Below the pieces are notes generated by a model. That model searched no databases, was not told where the DNA came from, and was given only the letters and a program-made list of their open reading frames with translations. Source: Oidiodendron maius Zn (lineage: Eukaryota; Ascomycota; Leotiomycetes; Myxotrichaceae). Taken from it: a DNA stretch of 64,000 bases. Where the stretch lies: assembly GCA_000827325.1 (NCBI GenBank), contig KN832875.1, positions 558,001 to 622,000 on the forward strand. The letters run 5' to 3'. Positions within the stretch are counted from its first letter, which is position 1, and each line of letters opens with the position of its first letter. Position numbers and translations under genes: made by a program. Positions 1 through 11,820 of the stretch are shown here, one piece after another.

Positions 1-236
1 ATCCGGCGCGGAAATCAAGACGCCAACTCCTCTACCTGGCCGGATGCAACCAGATAACTGCCGAAATGACAAATTATATCCTTGTGGTATCATAGCTCCC
101 TCCCCTCGTTGTGTGTGCGATCCCGATATCCTTAGATGTGCAAGACACAGAGTCGTGTGTATGGGTTATGTACTCGTCATGATTCCGTCCGTCAACTTTC
201 ATAAGACATTTCCATCACTATCTTCGTTAAATATCG

Positions 237-2428
237 TCACTGGGGTTGTCCTGTCCAGCCCCACGCGCTTCCAGATCCGGGTTGTGGTTGCGGCGCCCAG
301 CCCTGAGCGCCTGGCTGAGGGCCGGTGGTGGTCGCTTGCATGAACTGTTGGGGGCTCTGGTCCGGATAAAGCCCTCGGCCTTGTGTTGGATAGCCCTGTG
401 CCATTCCCTGCATGCCCGGATACTGTAGGGCAGGTTGCATCTGCGGATTGCTTCCAGAGTGCCGCAGTTGGACGGCCTGGTGCGGTGACTGTTGAATATG
501 TGGGGATTGCTGAGAGGTATGAGCGTACGTGGGGAAACCGTGCTGCTGGGGAGACTGCCCAGCTTGAGGAGGCCACATCTGGGTTTGCGATGCGTATCCG
601 TATGCGCCTGCTTGGGCCATATTGCCAGTCCCAATCGATAGGCCCCCCATCTGGTCTGGTCGCATCGCACCTTGCGGGATTCCTCTCATCGGGGACTGGG
701 CGATCTGGTTTGGCTGGCGAGAGGCCTGCGAGTAAGACTGTGCAGCCATGATATGCTGTGGCGCCTGCTGAGACATAGCGGATTGTTGTACGCCACCTTG
801 AGACACGCGAGGAGATTGAAGCGCCTGGATGGATGCGTTCCCATCAGTCGTGCCTATGGGTTGTTGGGCAATGCTTGGCTCTGGTATCTCGTGCGGCTGC
901 CTCCACTGGCGTTGTAGAAACTCATTGCTGCGATCCCGCTGGGAGTTAACCTGCTTGTTATATTCCGCTGCATGGTGGGCCTGCGTGAGGAGCTCGGTTG
1001 GTGGGCTCGCCTGAGTCCTGTCTTGGTAGGCCGGCCCGGTGATTTCCTGCCGTGGCCGCTGAATGTTGCTATAATCTCGCAATCGCATATCCGCCTGCTC
1101 TGGCGCAAGAGTGATCATGGGAAGCTGCGCGACTCCGGGGGCGCCGAGCATGCCTGGCTGAACCGTCTGTGGTTGAGGGTGAAGACCATAATGCAGGGGG
1201 CTGTTGCTATACACAATATCGCCATGGTGGCCGAGCGCAAGGGACGCAGAGGCGTTAGCTTCTGCCACTGCCGCGGCGTCCCTGGCTTTAGCTGCGCCGG
1301 GTCTCTTCTCGCCCGCCAGGTCCTCCTCGGTGAATCCTTGCTTGCGGGCCTTGCTCTCCCAGTAATCATCCCTTACTCGCCGTCCGTTGACAATAACCCG
1401 GCTACCAAACTGCCTGAACATGGACTTTGCCGTAACGATGGCTATCTGACGTGACCTGTATGAAAATGGCAATATCTCTTGATGGATGAGATCCTCTTTC
1501 TCTGCTTGCGTGGCAATGATTTTGTATAACGACCTGTTCTTGTTGAAGAGTAGATAAGAGTCTCGATAACCTAAGACTCGGGCACATTCGGTGGCAAGCA
1601 TGAACAGCTTGTCTCCTCTATTCGGGACAAAGAAGGTGCGGCATCTGTAATCACGGTTGCCTAGGAGATGTCCTGTGGCGGTGACCTTCTTCTCGCCTTC
1701 CGCGTCATACTCCCGCGGCAGGTATTCATCCCCCTCATCATTTAACTGGTCTGTAGTGTGATCCCGGACCGTCGGCAGGGCCTTGACGACGGACTTGGGC
1801 GTGGTCTTGGGGGGCGAGGACTGCGTTGGTGTCACGTTATTAAGCGCAGATGGTAGAGATGCCGTTTGCGACTGAGGTGTCTGAGGAATCGGCTGCGCTG
1901 AGAGAGGCATGCCATGCTGGTTAGGGCTCTCCGGTACCATGACAGGCGGCCTAGTTGACCTCATTGGGCGACCGCGTTTCCGTGGCTTCGAGTCTCCTGT
2001 CGTAAAAGATGTTGGTTAGCAAAGTTTTCTCTTTCCCAGCGGGGGGCCTGCGCGCGCAGGAAACACGTAGTAGCAACGTCGCGCGTGGGTTATCAGCACG
2101 TACCGTCTTCTCCGTAGGTATCGTCAGCGGGTAGGTCGCCGTAGGTATTGGGTGAGCGACTGCGCTTGAGGCCTCGAGGGCTGGTGTCTGGTGAGATGGC
2201 TGCGGCAGAACTGGTCAGAGCTCCTAGATGGTAACGATGTCAGTTACGGCCCCGATCGCAACGCAGCGCATCGCGCCACCGCCGCCGAGCAGCCGGACAT
2301 CGCGTCGCGCGCCCAGCAGCCGCGGTGAGATAGGAGGTGGTCTTACCTGATGAGTTGAGCGCGGCGGGATTGATCGTGCCCGTACCATCCGTCACTCCCA
2401 AGCCGTTGGTGGCCTGCGCCGAGTACAT
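237..2428 (-). CDS. Rsc7/Swp82-family (CRC subunit) chromatin-remodelling protein
   Basis: Three exons, 2428-2347, 2223-2104 and 1996-237, join in frame to 653 residues. Donors are GTAAGA and GTACGT, acceptors TAG and CAG. The start ATG is at 2428; no upstream in-frame ATG was seen. An AT-hook-like RKRGRP lies at residues 73-78, followed by the CRC domain at about 180-280 (DYRCRTF, then GYRDSYLLFNKNRSLYKII, then IAIVTAKSMFRQFG). The remaining half is low-complexity Q/P/S-rich sequence. The CRC domain is known from Rsc7/Npl6 and Swp82, subunits of the nuclear RSC and SWI/SNF remodellers, so a remodeller-subunit role is inferred. A second CRC gene lies at 19400-21094. The Q-rich tail and absence of the C-terminal CRC extension seen in that gene suggest this is the SWI/SNF-type paralogue (Swp82/Snf59), but that split is an inference. 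Confidence 0.85.
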
Positions 2429-3611
2429 GTCCACGACCGGGGCGGCGCGACGTCAACGCCGTTACGGCTGTCCGCGATGGCTCGCAGGCGGACACTTACG
2501 TCTCGATCTCGCTCGTTTTTCTCGTCGCAAACGCGTTTCTGCGCGCCCGCAGCGCCTCGGGGGTTGCGATGGCGATGGGTGGTGGTATAGGTGATGGCAG
2601 AAGGATGTCTGGTCCCCCCAAACCCGCATATGCTCGGAGCTTCTATAAGCGACGGGCGTGTCGATGTAGCGGCGGCGAACAATTGACGCGCAAAAGCCCT
2701 CGTTCAGTTGGCAATGCTCCCGAACGGCGCACTGGAGGCGCGACGACGACCACGTTGACAGTGCTCCCGATAGCTGGATGCTCTGCTGCGAATGATCGAG
2801 TCGCGATGGGTTGGACAACGCCGGCTGCTGCCCCACGATTGCCGATAGACCATGAACCAGTGGGATGAAAGCGAGCGAGGCAACGAGGCTCTGGCGACGA
2901 CCACAAAGCGCAGCGGCCAGAGAGCCAAAAGAGCAGCGCTAGGCGGCGAGTGAGTTGCGACCTTCCCGTCTCTGCTGGGAAGGGAAGGAAACGGGCCTGT
3001 CAAACCCCGGCACGGGATACTTTATTGCCTTTGGGCCCTCTTGCGCAATGGCAAGGAATAGAAAGCCAGAGAGAGGCAGCGCGAGGAGAAGCGAGAAGGA
3101 ATGGGTACAGACAGGGCCGACCAGGACTGGGAACAAGGGGAGGATGGATCTCTGTCCAGAGATGGCTAAGAGAGGCCGAGAAAGAACGACGACCAGAGCA
3201 GCCCTAGTCTGACGCTTCTGCTGCCCACTGGCAACCTGGATACAGGAGGATCCCCCTCCTTCGTCTCGCGGGCGCGCGTCTCTTCCTGCTCCTCAGCGAT
3301 GCTGGGTGCTGCGAAGACGCGGTTGCTGGTCGACAACGCCGCGCGGCGGAGCGGTGCAGAGCGTGTGAAGGGCGATGGGCCTGCAGGCTCGAGGCGAGGA
3401 CAGAAAGAGAAGGCCTGCAACACCTGGGAATTCCTGGATAGGCTCAATATCCGAGGGGATGTTAGTTGTCGGTCGCTTTAGGTCCTGTGGGACAACACGA
3501 ATCGGGTATGATCAGATTCTCCTCCAGGCTGGAGATATGGTTCTAAAGGCGCTCCACGCGAGTCCGCCCCGACGTACAGTTGATCTCCCGTCGAGAGCGG
3601 GAATGCAATGG

Positions 3612-3661
3612 GAAGCTGCTGCTGGCTGCTGCTGCTGCTCCTGCTCCTGCTCCTGGTGGTG
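3612..3661. repeat. CTG/CCTG-type microsatellite
   Basis: Imperfect GCT and CCT triplet runs alternate here (gctgctgctggctgctgctg, then repeated ctcctg). They are in non-coding sequence upstream of the CRC gene. No coding role is visible on either strand. Confidence 0.7.
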
Positions 3662-3956
3662 CTGGCTGCGTGGCCGTGATGCGACTGGAGCTGGTGGAGC
3701 TGCAGCGAGTTTGTTGATACCAGACTGGCCCAGACAAGCGCCGGTGTCTCTCTGGCTGCCTATCTGCATGTACCTCGGAGGAAGACGTCCCGTCCCGATT
3801 CCCGGAACGATGATGGTGCGCAGTGGTCGCAGAGGAAGAAGGCAGTTGGAGAACGGGGCGCGCCTGGCTGCTCGACTCGTCCCTTTTCGAGCCTTCTCGA
3901 CGACGGAATCTTCGGCTTTGTCAGACGTCTCTGGCCCGGCAATAGCCAACTCGAAG

Positions 3957-4010
3957 GAGAGAGAGAGAGAGAGAGAGGCAACTGGGGGCAACTGGGGGCA
4001 ACTGGGGGCA
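3957..4010. repeat. (GA)n run followed by three copies of a 10-bp repeat
   Basis: A GA dinucleotide run of roughly ten units ends at about 3978. It is followed directly by three perfect tandem copies of caactggggg at 3979-3988, 3989-3998 and 3999-4008. The composite repeat is non-coding. Confidence 0.85.
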
Positions 4011-7000
4011 CAATAAGCCGGCAAGACGTGCCCTCACCTAACCCCCATCCCCGTCCGTACGTCCTGTGCGGCCGGTAGTGCAGGGAACAGGTCGACCAGA
4101 GGTTTCTCCAAACCGGGCACCAGCTGCATCGTCAAGCCAATCACCACAGTGCGCCGGCCGGACCCTCTGGGCCTCAAGTACCGTCCGTCGCGCGTCTCCC
4201 GCCCAGAGTGCCTACGGTTTTACGCAAAGGATACATCCCACCTCGGTCGGCGAGTTGCCCCGCCGGCCAGGGTTGGTCGCTCTCCTATCCCATCGGCTTA
4301 GCTGAGCTCTCGTCCTCTGCCTCTCAGCGGCGTCCGCCCCTCAGACGTGCGAGAATCAGATCCAGACGCTGTTTCCCGGCTCGTATTGGCCAGGAGCGTC
4401 TCTGGGAGCCTTCTGCACCTCCTGTTGCGCGGTCTGATTGGCCCCGGGCCCAGCAGCTCCACCGATCGACTGGCGCAATTTGAGCCTGCAATTCGGCCGC
4501 TGCAGCTGAGATTTAGTCATCCAAAGGAGGCAAGTGAGACCTGATGACGGTGTTTGTCCTGCACGGCTGCACGATTATCCACGGTTGGGATATTTCCCCG
4601 TCTTTGCTCCGGCCTGCTCAAAGGAAGGCAATCCATGCACGACGCTTGAGCCGTATCCTGGCCCGCCCGCCAGCCTGCTGATAACCAGCTTGAAACTTCG
4701 CGCCTTCGATACGGCGATCCGCCAATTGCCTCTAAGGCCGCTGCGATGGCCCTCCAAAGTCGTAAAGGGCTATGTTTCTCCCTACGTACTGTACGCTATC
4801 CTACGCAACATAACTCGACCCCCGAGCAGCGCTGGGGCCTTCCTCCCAATCCCACATGTCAACACCTTATCATCCATGTAGGTGGGCTTGGCGCCAGGAC
4901 GGGCCAGAGGGGCAAACGGTACGACGGGATAGCGCCCAAGGCACTCGAAGGGCATGTACGGCAATTCGTCGATCGCCTGCCTTCATGCAACGGGCAGAGC
5001 CGCAGTTGCATATCGCGGTCATACGACCGTGTGACCTCAAGAGGGAGCCTGAGTCATTGAGGCGAGCCATTATCCTTGGGAGCAGGCCTGGTCGTCGCTC
5101 GCGCGAGGTGTGGCAGGTCCACAGCCTGGTCGAGTGAAGGGGGTCGATCTCAAGGCGCTCTGCGATACTGGAACGCCACAACAAGACTGAGACCTCGTAA
5201 CCGCCCGGGCTGACCTGCTTTGCTCCCGTATGCATATCATCAGGCCGTGCAGGCTGCTGCGGGAGCAGTCCGAGGACTGCTCCGTCTGGCCCGTCGACCT
5301 CGACCCCGGGTTCTGCGCAAGGCTCCCGGGTCTGGGATATTTACGAACCCCCCGTGTCGACCTGGTTCTCCAGATCGTGAAAGGTTGGTGCTGCCCTGTG
5401 CCTTATCGTACGCCTCTGCTGCAACCTGGCACCTGGAGATGGGAACGTGCAGATGCTGCGGGAGATCATCTGCAGTCTCTTTATCGAACATTCTCGCTCA
5501 TCGCCGAAAGGCATAGACCCTCCGTGGCATTGCGTCTATGGGATATCTTTTGATTTGGAATATGTACCCCACATCAAACTCTAAGCAGCCATGCTCTGCC
5601 TTCTCCCGAAGCATCTCTTAGGCTGACCAGCAGCCCACCAACGGGTCAACCCGCCCCCCATGAGGAGACGCCCCTTTTATTGGCCACGCCGTTCAAGGAA
5701 ATATGCATGCAGCAGGAGTCCTGGACAGTTCTTCCGCCAACACGTGATAAATACTCTTATGGTCTAGGAACTGCGAGTACAACTTTCACATGTTCATGCT
5801 CTCCTGTCCCTTGTTTGGATCCCGTCTTCCCTTGTTTCATCCTATGTTCCATTTCGGTAGCACGACTTGGCAAGTTTCTGCCGGCTGATGTTCCATAATG
5901 TCCGCTGCACTTCATGATTCACACTAGCGTCCACGATCTACCTTGACATTAGAGAAAGTCTATCTAGCTGTGCCTCACTGCCTAGTGTCCTCAATGGCCA
6001 AGTTTAGGCAGCTTCAGTCCCCCCTGCAACCATTTCATTATCAGTCCTGTACGAAAGTCCCGAGTTCTTCCTGTGCTATAGTCCAGGGCAAACCTATCAA
6101 CGTGCAAGTGAAAAGTGCCTCTATTCTTACAATCATTGTTAGCAAATTCTTTGACGATACAAGAATGATATTGAATTTCTGGCCTGTGCACCTGTTCTAG
6201 GAGTGGACGTTGCATACATCTCAGATAACATCGTCTATGACATTTCTTTTGCCACACAAATCGGCCCACCGCGACAGCAAGCTCGGGTTCAGCACTGTTC
6301 TTTCGGCGAAATTCGAACTTTACACAGAATACAGGCAGGTTGGATCTTTAGATAGCCAGTGGTATGTGTCCTACTGCATCCCGGGAAGGCTGCAGCGTCC
6401 CAACAACCCTCGCAGTCAGCCCTGTGCAGGAACCTCTTCCTTTCCCGGCTTACTGCAGACCAGCATATAACTGGAGCCTGGAGGGATTATCCCGTTTCCA
6501 GAAATATTTTGGATGTGGAACTTTAACCGCTCCTATGCAATGCCTATGCATCCATCATAAGATGAGTCCTTTCTAGTATTTTAAGTTGACAGACAATGGA
6601 TTGTCCAAGATGTAACTGAACTCGGCCTTTCATTGAGGCTATACTCAACAAAACACAGTGTTATTGAGCCGGCGTATTAGATCAAGGATCTATGTCTTTG
6701 GGAGATGCGTTTGCTATTCGGATTCCTCCGTCGCTCTTGCATTTGTGCTATTATACGCATGAAAAGTACAGTACGAACTAGATGCAAACCAGCGTAGAAT
6801 CACAATGATCATCTGTGAAGAAATGAAGGATTGAATATAAGGTTCTTCATAACCATGTACAAAACCCTTCACGAAAGCCAAGTTCGCTGGCTATTACGGC
6901 TTCATTACCTCTATCTCATACCCGTGCGGGGTGCAGATGGTGAAAAGCGTCGTCAAATCCAAGAAACAGAAACCCGCCATAATATGCTCAAAGATAGATT

Positions 7001-7076
7001 TAACTCACGCCTCGGAAGAACCCCCCCCCCTTCCTTTACGTGGTAACTCTTCCTAGAAAAGGCCAATCAATGCATT

Positions 7077-8414
7077 TCAACTTCCGGCATCTTGCGCATC
7101 TAGCCCACGGGCTAGGAACTTGTCCACAGCTCCATCATCAATATCATCAGGCCTACCTTCATCCACAATCCCTACGCGTTCCAGTGATGTAGATGCACAC
7201 AGAGAGCTCCCATTCCCTGGGTTGTCCGCCAGTGATGAGTCTGATTTCGAATCCCGGAGGGAGTAAAACCAAGAATAGCTTACAGGATCATGGCCGCGAT
7301 GCGACCGCTTCACCATCTTGTATAAGCCACGCTCCTTGTAGTACTTGGCAGGTTCATACAACCCCACCGTCCGCAGCAGGTCAATGACCGTAAACTCACC
7401 TTCAGCAAGAATAGGGCCCATCTCTTTCTCTCGCTGGGCATCTCTCCTATCACCCAATTTCTCCCAGCGCTCGAATTCCACGACGGATAGAAGGTCCGAG
7501 AAGAGCTTCGGTTCGACGTTGCCTAGAAACTCCATCATTCCTACCGTAGTTTTGATCCACATACACGTTTGCATCTCATCCATCGTGCCTTCATGATGTC
7601 GCCATTCCACTGTAGGCTTCGGATTCACCGAGCCGTTGCGGTCCATGGCATCCGGATTTACCCTGATCGTTCCGGGCATGAAGTACCTATGCAGCCGTGA
7701 CCATGAATTACACTTCAATAGCGCGATGAGACCTTCCATGGGCGTTGGCCGCCTGCTTTTATCCCTCCTAAACTCGCGCACGTATAAGGCACTTGACCGC
7801 ATGGTCTTGGTGTACTCGCCGTCAACGCGGGACGGGGGGAAGAGTGTGTTAAGTTGATACTCGAAGGCCCAAAGGAAGGCGAATAGCTTGCGCAAGGTGT
7901 GAAAGTGCCATCCCTTCTGCCCGTCGCCGACGTGCACGTGTAGTCCTGTGCTACCATTAGTGTTGATGCAGTACGTTCTCTTGAGGAGCTTCAACACGTC
8001 TGTTACTGCTTGCAAGGACTCGGGCGTGAAGTACATCGGCGGCGAGCGCAACTCGATGCCTACCCATGTGTATCTAACCCTGCTTGCTTCGTTCTCGGGC
8101 GGATCCTCAATGCTGAGGTCACTAGTGAAATCCCATGACTTGCTACCGTCCTTGTTAACTGATGACTCGAAGCCCGCGGCCCGAAGAGTGGCGGCCATGT
8201 GGCGAGCGACACGTACATAGGGCTCCTCATACCCTCTCGGACCAGACAACCCCCAGTAAGACTTGCCTTCCATCTCACTAATAATCCCCTTCTCATCGGA
8301 GGGCAATTTACTAAAGTTAATGATTCTCGTATCGGTGTGGAATTCCCGACCTGACTCAAAGCCGTCCACGACGGCCATCTCGAACTCCACGCCAAAGGTA
8401 AGCAGTGTGGTCAT
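7077..8414 (-). CDS. Putative amidoligase-family protein (Amidoligase_2 fold)
   Basis: Single-exon gene of 445 residues. ATG at 8414 is chosen because the domain begins at once (FGVEFEM, residues 7-13) and the open frame further upstream has no ATG. The ordered motifs fit the carboxylate-amine ligase superfamily known as putative amidoligases: GVEFE near the N terminus, ELRSPP at 121-126, GLHVHVG at 157-163 and VEWRHHEGTMD at 269-279. These acidic and His/Arg residues are expected to form the ATP- and metal-binding site. Family members are thought to join amines to carboxylates in an ATP-dependent way, but the substrate of the fungal proteins is unknown to me. The C-terminal ~90 residues are low-complexity. 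No signal peptide or membrane segment is visible, so a cytosolic protein is likely. Neighbours give no pathway hint. Confidence 0.85.
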   Translation of the reverse strand: MTTLLTFGVEFEMAVVDGFESGREFHTDTRIINFSKLPSDEKGIISEMEGKSYWGLSGPRGYEEPYVRVARHMAATLRAAGFESSVNKDGSKSWDFTSDLSIEDPPENEASRVRYTWVGIELRSPPMYFTPESLQAVTDVLKLLKRTYCINTNGSTGLHVHVGDGQKGWHFHTLRKLFAFLWAFEYQLNTLFPPSRVDGEYTKTMRSSALYVREFRRDKSRRPTPMEGLIALLKCNSWSRLHRYFMPGTIRVNPDAMDRNGSVNPKPTVEWRHHEGTMDEMQTCMWIKTTVGMMEFLGNVEPKLFSDLLSVVEFERWEKLGDRRDAQREKEMGPILAEGEFTVIDLLRTVGLYEPAKYYKERGLYKMVKRSHRGHDPVSYSWFYSLRDSKSDSSLADNPGNGSSLCASTSLERVGIVDEGRPDDIDDGAVDKFLARGLDAQDAGS

Positions 8415-9634
8415 CGTAGAGTACGCTTTAATGGAAGATGTGATGATGAACTCTGAGTATCTGATATATGGAGATGAGCGAGAAGATATGCATTCTCTGA
8501 CTGAAAAGAGAAAGATATAAAAGCCAGTCAACTCAAGCCAGAATCTAAACAAGATAATTTGTTGGGCTGTTTCAAAACAATCCTATTGTCCATAGAAAAC
8601 AATTAGACATCTCTTCAGATATCCTTTCATCACTTTTGCTTGTAGAGAATCTAGCTTGATGTTCTTTGAGATGCCACTTTTATCCAGAACAATATCGCTC
8701 TTGTCTCACAGTAATACATATTGGACGCTTTGTACCTCTTTTTATGGCAGAAGACAAAGGTCAAGTACTTTAAGAGCCGCAAAGACACAAAGCAGCGTGT
8801 ACCCGTCTCCAAGTTGGACTCGGTTGACGAGCAAGGTAGAGACACTGGTCTCAAATCAGGCGTAGCAGCATATTCCTTCTTGGTAGAAAGAAGACATGTT
8901 ATAAGAATTCCTCTCCAGATTGACACAGTACTTTTATATAGGAGATTCTTGAAGATCTGTGCACGTATTCTGGCCATCTACTAGAAAGTCAACATGCGAA
9001 CAGTGTGTAGAAGGGAATTATAAGAAAGTAATAATCGGCCCATAACAACTCGGCGTGCAGTATATAATATAAACTTCAGATACAGTACGCTTCTGACTAT
9101 TAGTATTCACACCCTAAGGTTGTATACCTGTAGGAGTATGTGTTTGTTACTAGCTCTTCGAAGGTGGTCATAATGACCCAAGAAAACATTTACCTTGTTT
9201 GTTTGGTCATATACTGGCAAGGGCCTGGATTGATACAGCTTTTATTGCTATGTTAAGCTTCGCGAATGCATCAATTTTGCAAGGGGCCAAGCAGCACAAT
9301 TATGCCCTTCCAATGTCACGCCAAGCCTGCTCAATCATAAAATTGTTCCTTCGTCGGTATTACGTGAAGTCCTACCACGACCGAACGGTGAGACTGGTGC
9401 ATACAATCATGATCACAGGTAAAACGTGCCCATCGTAGAAACTCCAAGCCGAGCGCTGCACAAGCAAAAGTGTGAGAGCCAAAACACCAATGCCAAGATA
9501 AAAGCGCTTAGTCACAAGGACGGAAAGAATCAGGTTCAAATCGTCGAATCGGCGTATTCATAGTGCTAGAGTGAACTTCAGTAAGGCCCAGTACACCCTT
9601 TCTCGCAGCTATGGCAGTTGAGAGAGAAAGCAGC
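8415..9634. other. Intergenic region, no supported gene
   Basis: AT-rich sequence upstream of the amidoligase gene and downstream of the secreted-protein gene. Short ORFs exist on both strands, but none has a domain, a signal peptide or a plausible exon chain. Confidence 0.55.
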
Positions 9635-10360
9635 TTAAAGCATAACGGCGGCAGCGACGCCAACAGCGATGACTCCAGATCCGAACTCACGGCCAAGGGC
9701 TAGCATTGTTGCAGCCGCACCCGTGGACGAGCTGGACGAAACGGACGAGGTGGGAGTGGCCGAATTGGACGCAGCACTGGTGGCGCCAGTAGATGACGGA
9801 GAGCTGCTGGAGGTTGAAGGGGATACTACAACTGCATCATTGGGGTCGAGATGGCCGCATTCCGTCTTCTCCTCAGCCTTGCACTGGTCTTGCCCAGAGG
9901 AATTCTGCAGATTGGCTTGAATACAGTTCTGGTACGCCTGCTCACAGAGGAATGTTGGAATGGTCTGGATATAGTATTGCAGACCTGGCGCAGACCCGTT
10001 GGCGCAAGTGCAGTTGAAGGAGAGGCTGGGCTAGAGGAGGCATTAGAATAAAGTGCAACGCATTGCGGTCATGAAGCTGCGCTCAAATGAGAGTAACCTA
10101 CATTGTCACAGCCGTTCGCGATCGGGTTCCCACAGAGTGAGTTGCAACTATTGTACTGAGCATTGCACCAAGTAGCTAATAGATGATTAGCGCAGAAAGA
10201 CAGAACTGCCAGCAAATGGCAACAGGTTTGACGTAGGATGAAGCCTACTTTTCGTGCCAATGTCGATCGCGCCGATGTCAACAGAGGAGTCGTTGAGCTG
10301 AGCAACAGCAGAGCTGGCTAGGAGCGCAAGCGCTACAGTCGCAGCTCTCTTGGTGTGCAT
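9635..10360 (-). CDS. Small secreted Cys-rich GPI-type protein (DUF7707-like)
   Basis: Three exons, 10360-10249, 10175-10102 and 10030-9635, join to 193 residues. The N terminus is a clear signal peptide (MHTKRAATVALALLASSAVA). The mature domain has ten cysteines in a spacing I associate with the DUF7707 family of fungal extracellular proteins: WCNAQYNSCNSLC, then FNCTCANGSAPGLQYYIQ, then FLCEQAYQNC. A Ser/Thr/Ala-rich spacer and a short hydrophobic C terminus (ending GVAAAVML) follow, as expected for a GPI-anchored cell-surface protein. It lies head-to-head with the MFS gene at 11821. Function is unknown. The exon chain is well supported, because phases match and every cysteine-bearing exon fits the family pattern. 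Confidence 0.8.
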
Positions 10361-11820
10361 GGTAGGCGCGATTCCTAGGCTTCGGGGGCAGAGATAGCTG
10401 GAGGGCGCTCAATTGATACTAGAGGGAAGGGAGAATATATTTTGCACGTAGTAGAGAGGCTTTGTTGTGGCGCGGGAAGTTGGGGGGAGGAGGAGAAAGT
10501 GAAGGTATCGTGAGATACAGCGCTAGTCCAGGTCGGGCATAGAGCTCTGACTGGTAGTCTGGGTAACTGGGCAGTCGAAGGGTGCATCAATACGAAGCAG
10601 ATCAGAGGGTGGCACTCGATGACTGGGCGCCCAGGAACCCACGGCGCATCAATAATCTCTCCATCCTACAGTAGGTGGCCGGTCATGTTTCACCTGGGCG
10701 GCCGTCTCGCCGTCTCGTCAACCAGCGATAGTGTGTACTTCCTCCCCCGGCAGTCCGGCGAGCTTGCACCACGGCAACCCCTTAATCAGAGAGAGACGCC
10801 AGGTGTATGATACAGCACGGCACCGCGACCAGATACGGAAGAGATGAATCTGTCCCCCCTTGACGTCCCCGAAATGACCAGCCCTGGCCTGGATACGAGC
10901 AAGGTGTGGAATGCTGGTTGATTGATTGAGGTGTATTAACCCAATGCCTCGTCATCTCCGCTGGCCGAGAAACAACGTCTGGCTTGGGATTGGGTGGTTG
11001 ACGATAAAGTGCCGCCGGTGATTGGCTCGCTTCGCTGGGTTTTATCGGCGTCGGATAAGGGCGAGAATTAACGAGAATCATCAGATCTAAGCGAGTTGCT
11101 CCGTGCGCCGACAGCGAACCGCGCGGAGATGAGATGCCAAAGGAAGACCGAACACGACACAACACCTGCTTACACAGGATAAAAGGTACAAGACTGGCCC
11201 CATACACGCCTACCATCTCTACCATGTCCACAGCCCGTCCCAAAACAATGACCCGAGGACTGCCTCAGATAGAGAATCAAAAGAAGGTGGTACATCATAA
11301 TGGATAAGTTAGTTACTCGGGAGGGAACAATTACCTCATATCGATGCCAGTTTAGCCTCCGGCACCCTTATTTTACTCCGCTGCCTTTCCCCAGTCATAG
11401 CTGCAGATGTTTTACTTGCACTCCCTCCATTATATACGTTACCTCACGTCCAGTCTGTCTGGGTAGTGGCCTGGACATTATCTGCGTTCAAGAGCATGTC
11501 TCCTCGACAAAACCATCTCTTGATTAACTTACGGTTTGTCTTATTGTCCCTCGACATGCTTATAGTTTCCATTCATCATCATCGTGTATACTGCAACTTA
11601 CTGTGGAAAAGGCGCATGCTATAGAGAGATATATCCGGGATTATATCCGATTATATAAGCGTCCTTGTTCTCCGCGCAGTTCCTTGCTTCTATACACCGA
11701 CACTATGGGCTTGAACCCCCAAGATCTTCTTCCATCTGTCATTCTCTCCTTCTTCGTCATCTTTATTTCCACGTTGCTGTATCCCTGCTATCTGGCATTT
11801 CTTTCCTTTCGTGCAGTACC
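10361..11820. promoter_or_regulatory. Divergent intergenic region between the secreted-protein and MFS genes
   Basis: A 1.46 kb interval between two divergent start codons. It is AT-rich close to the MFS start, with two nearby copies of a tatatccg motif at about 11630-11652. Apparent ORFs on the minus strand have no recognisable domain. It is presumed to hold both promoters. Confidence 0.5.

Larger units (their letters stand above)
2429..7076. other. 4.6 kb non-coding interval with microsatellites
   Basis: This stretch lies between the 5' end of the CRC gene and the 3' end of the amidoligase gene. Many short ORFs cross it in all frames, but none shows a recognisable domain or a splice chain. 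The first half is GC-rich and carries simple repeats. The part from about 5.7 to 7.0 kb is AT-richer, and a C10 run lies at 7021-7030. It is most simply the promoter and long 5' leader of the CRC gene plus the terminator region of the amidoligase gene. Confidence 0.6.
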
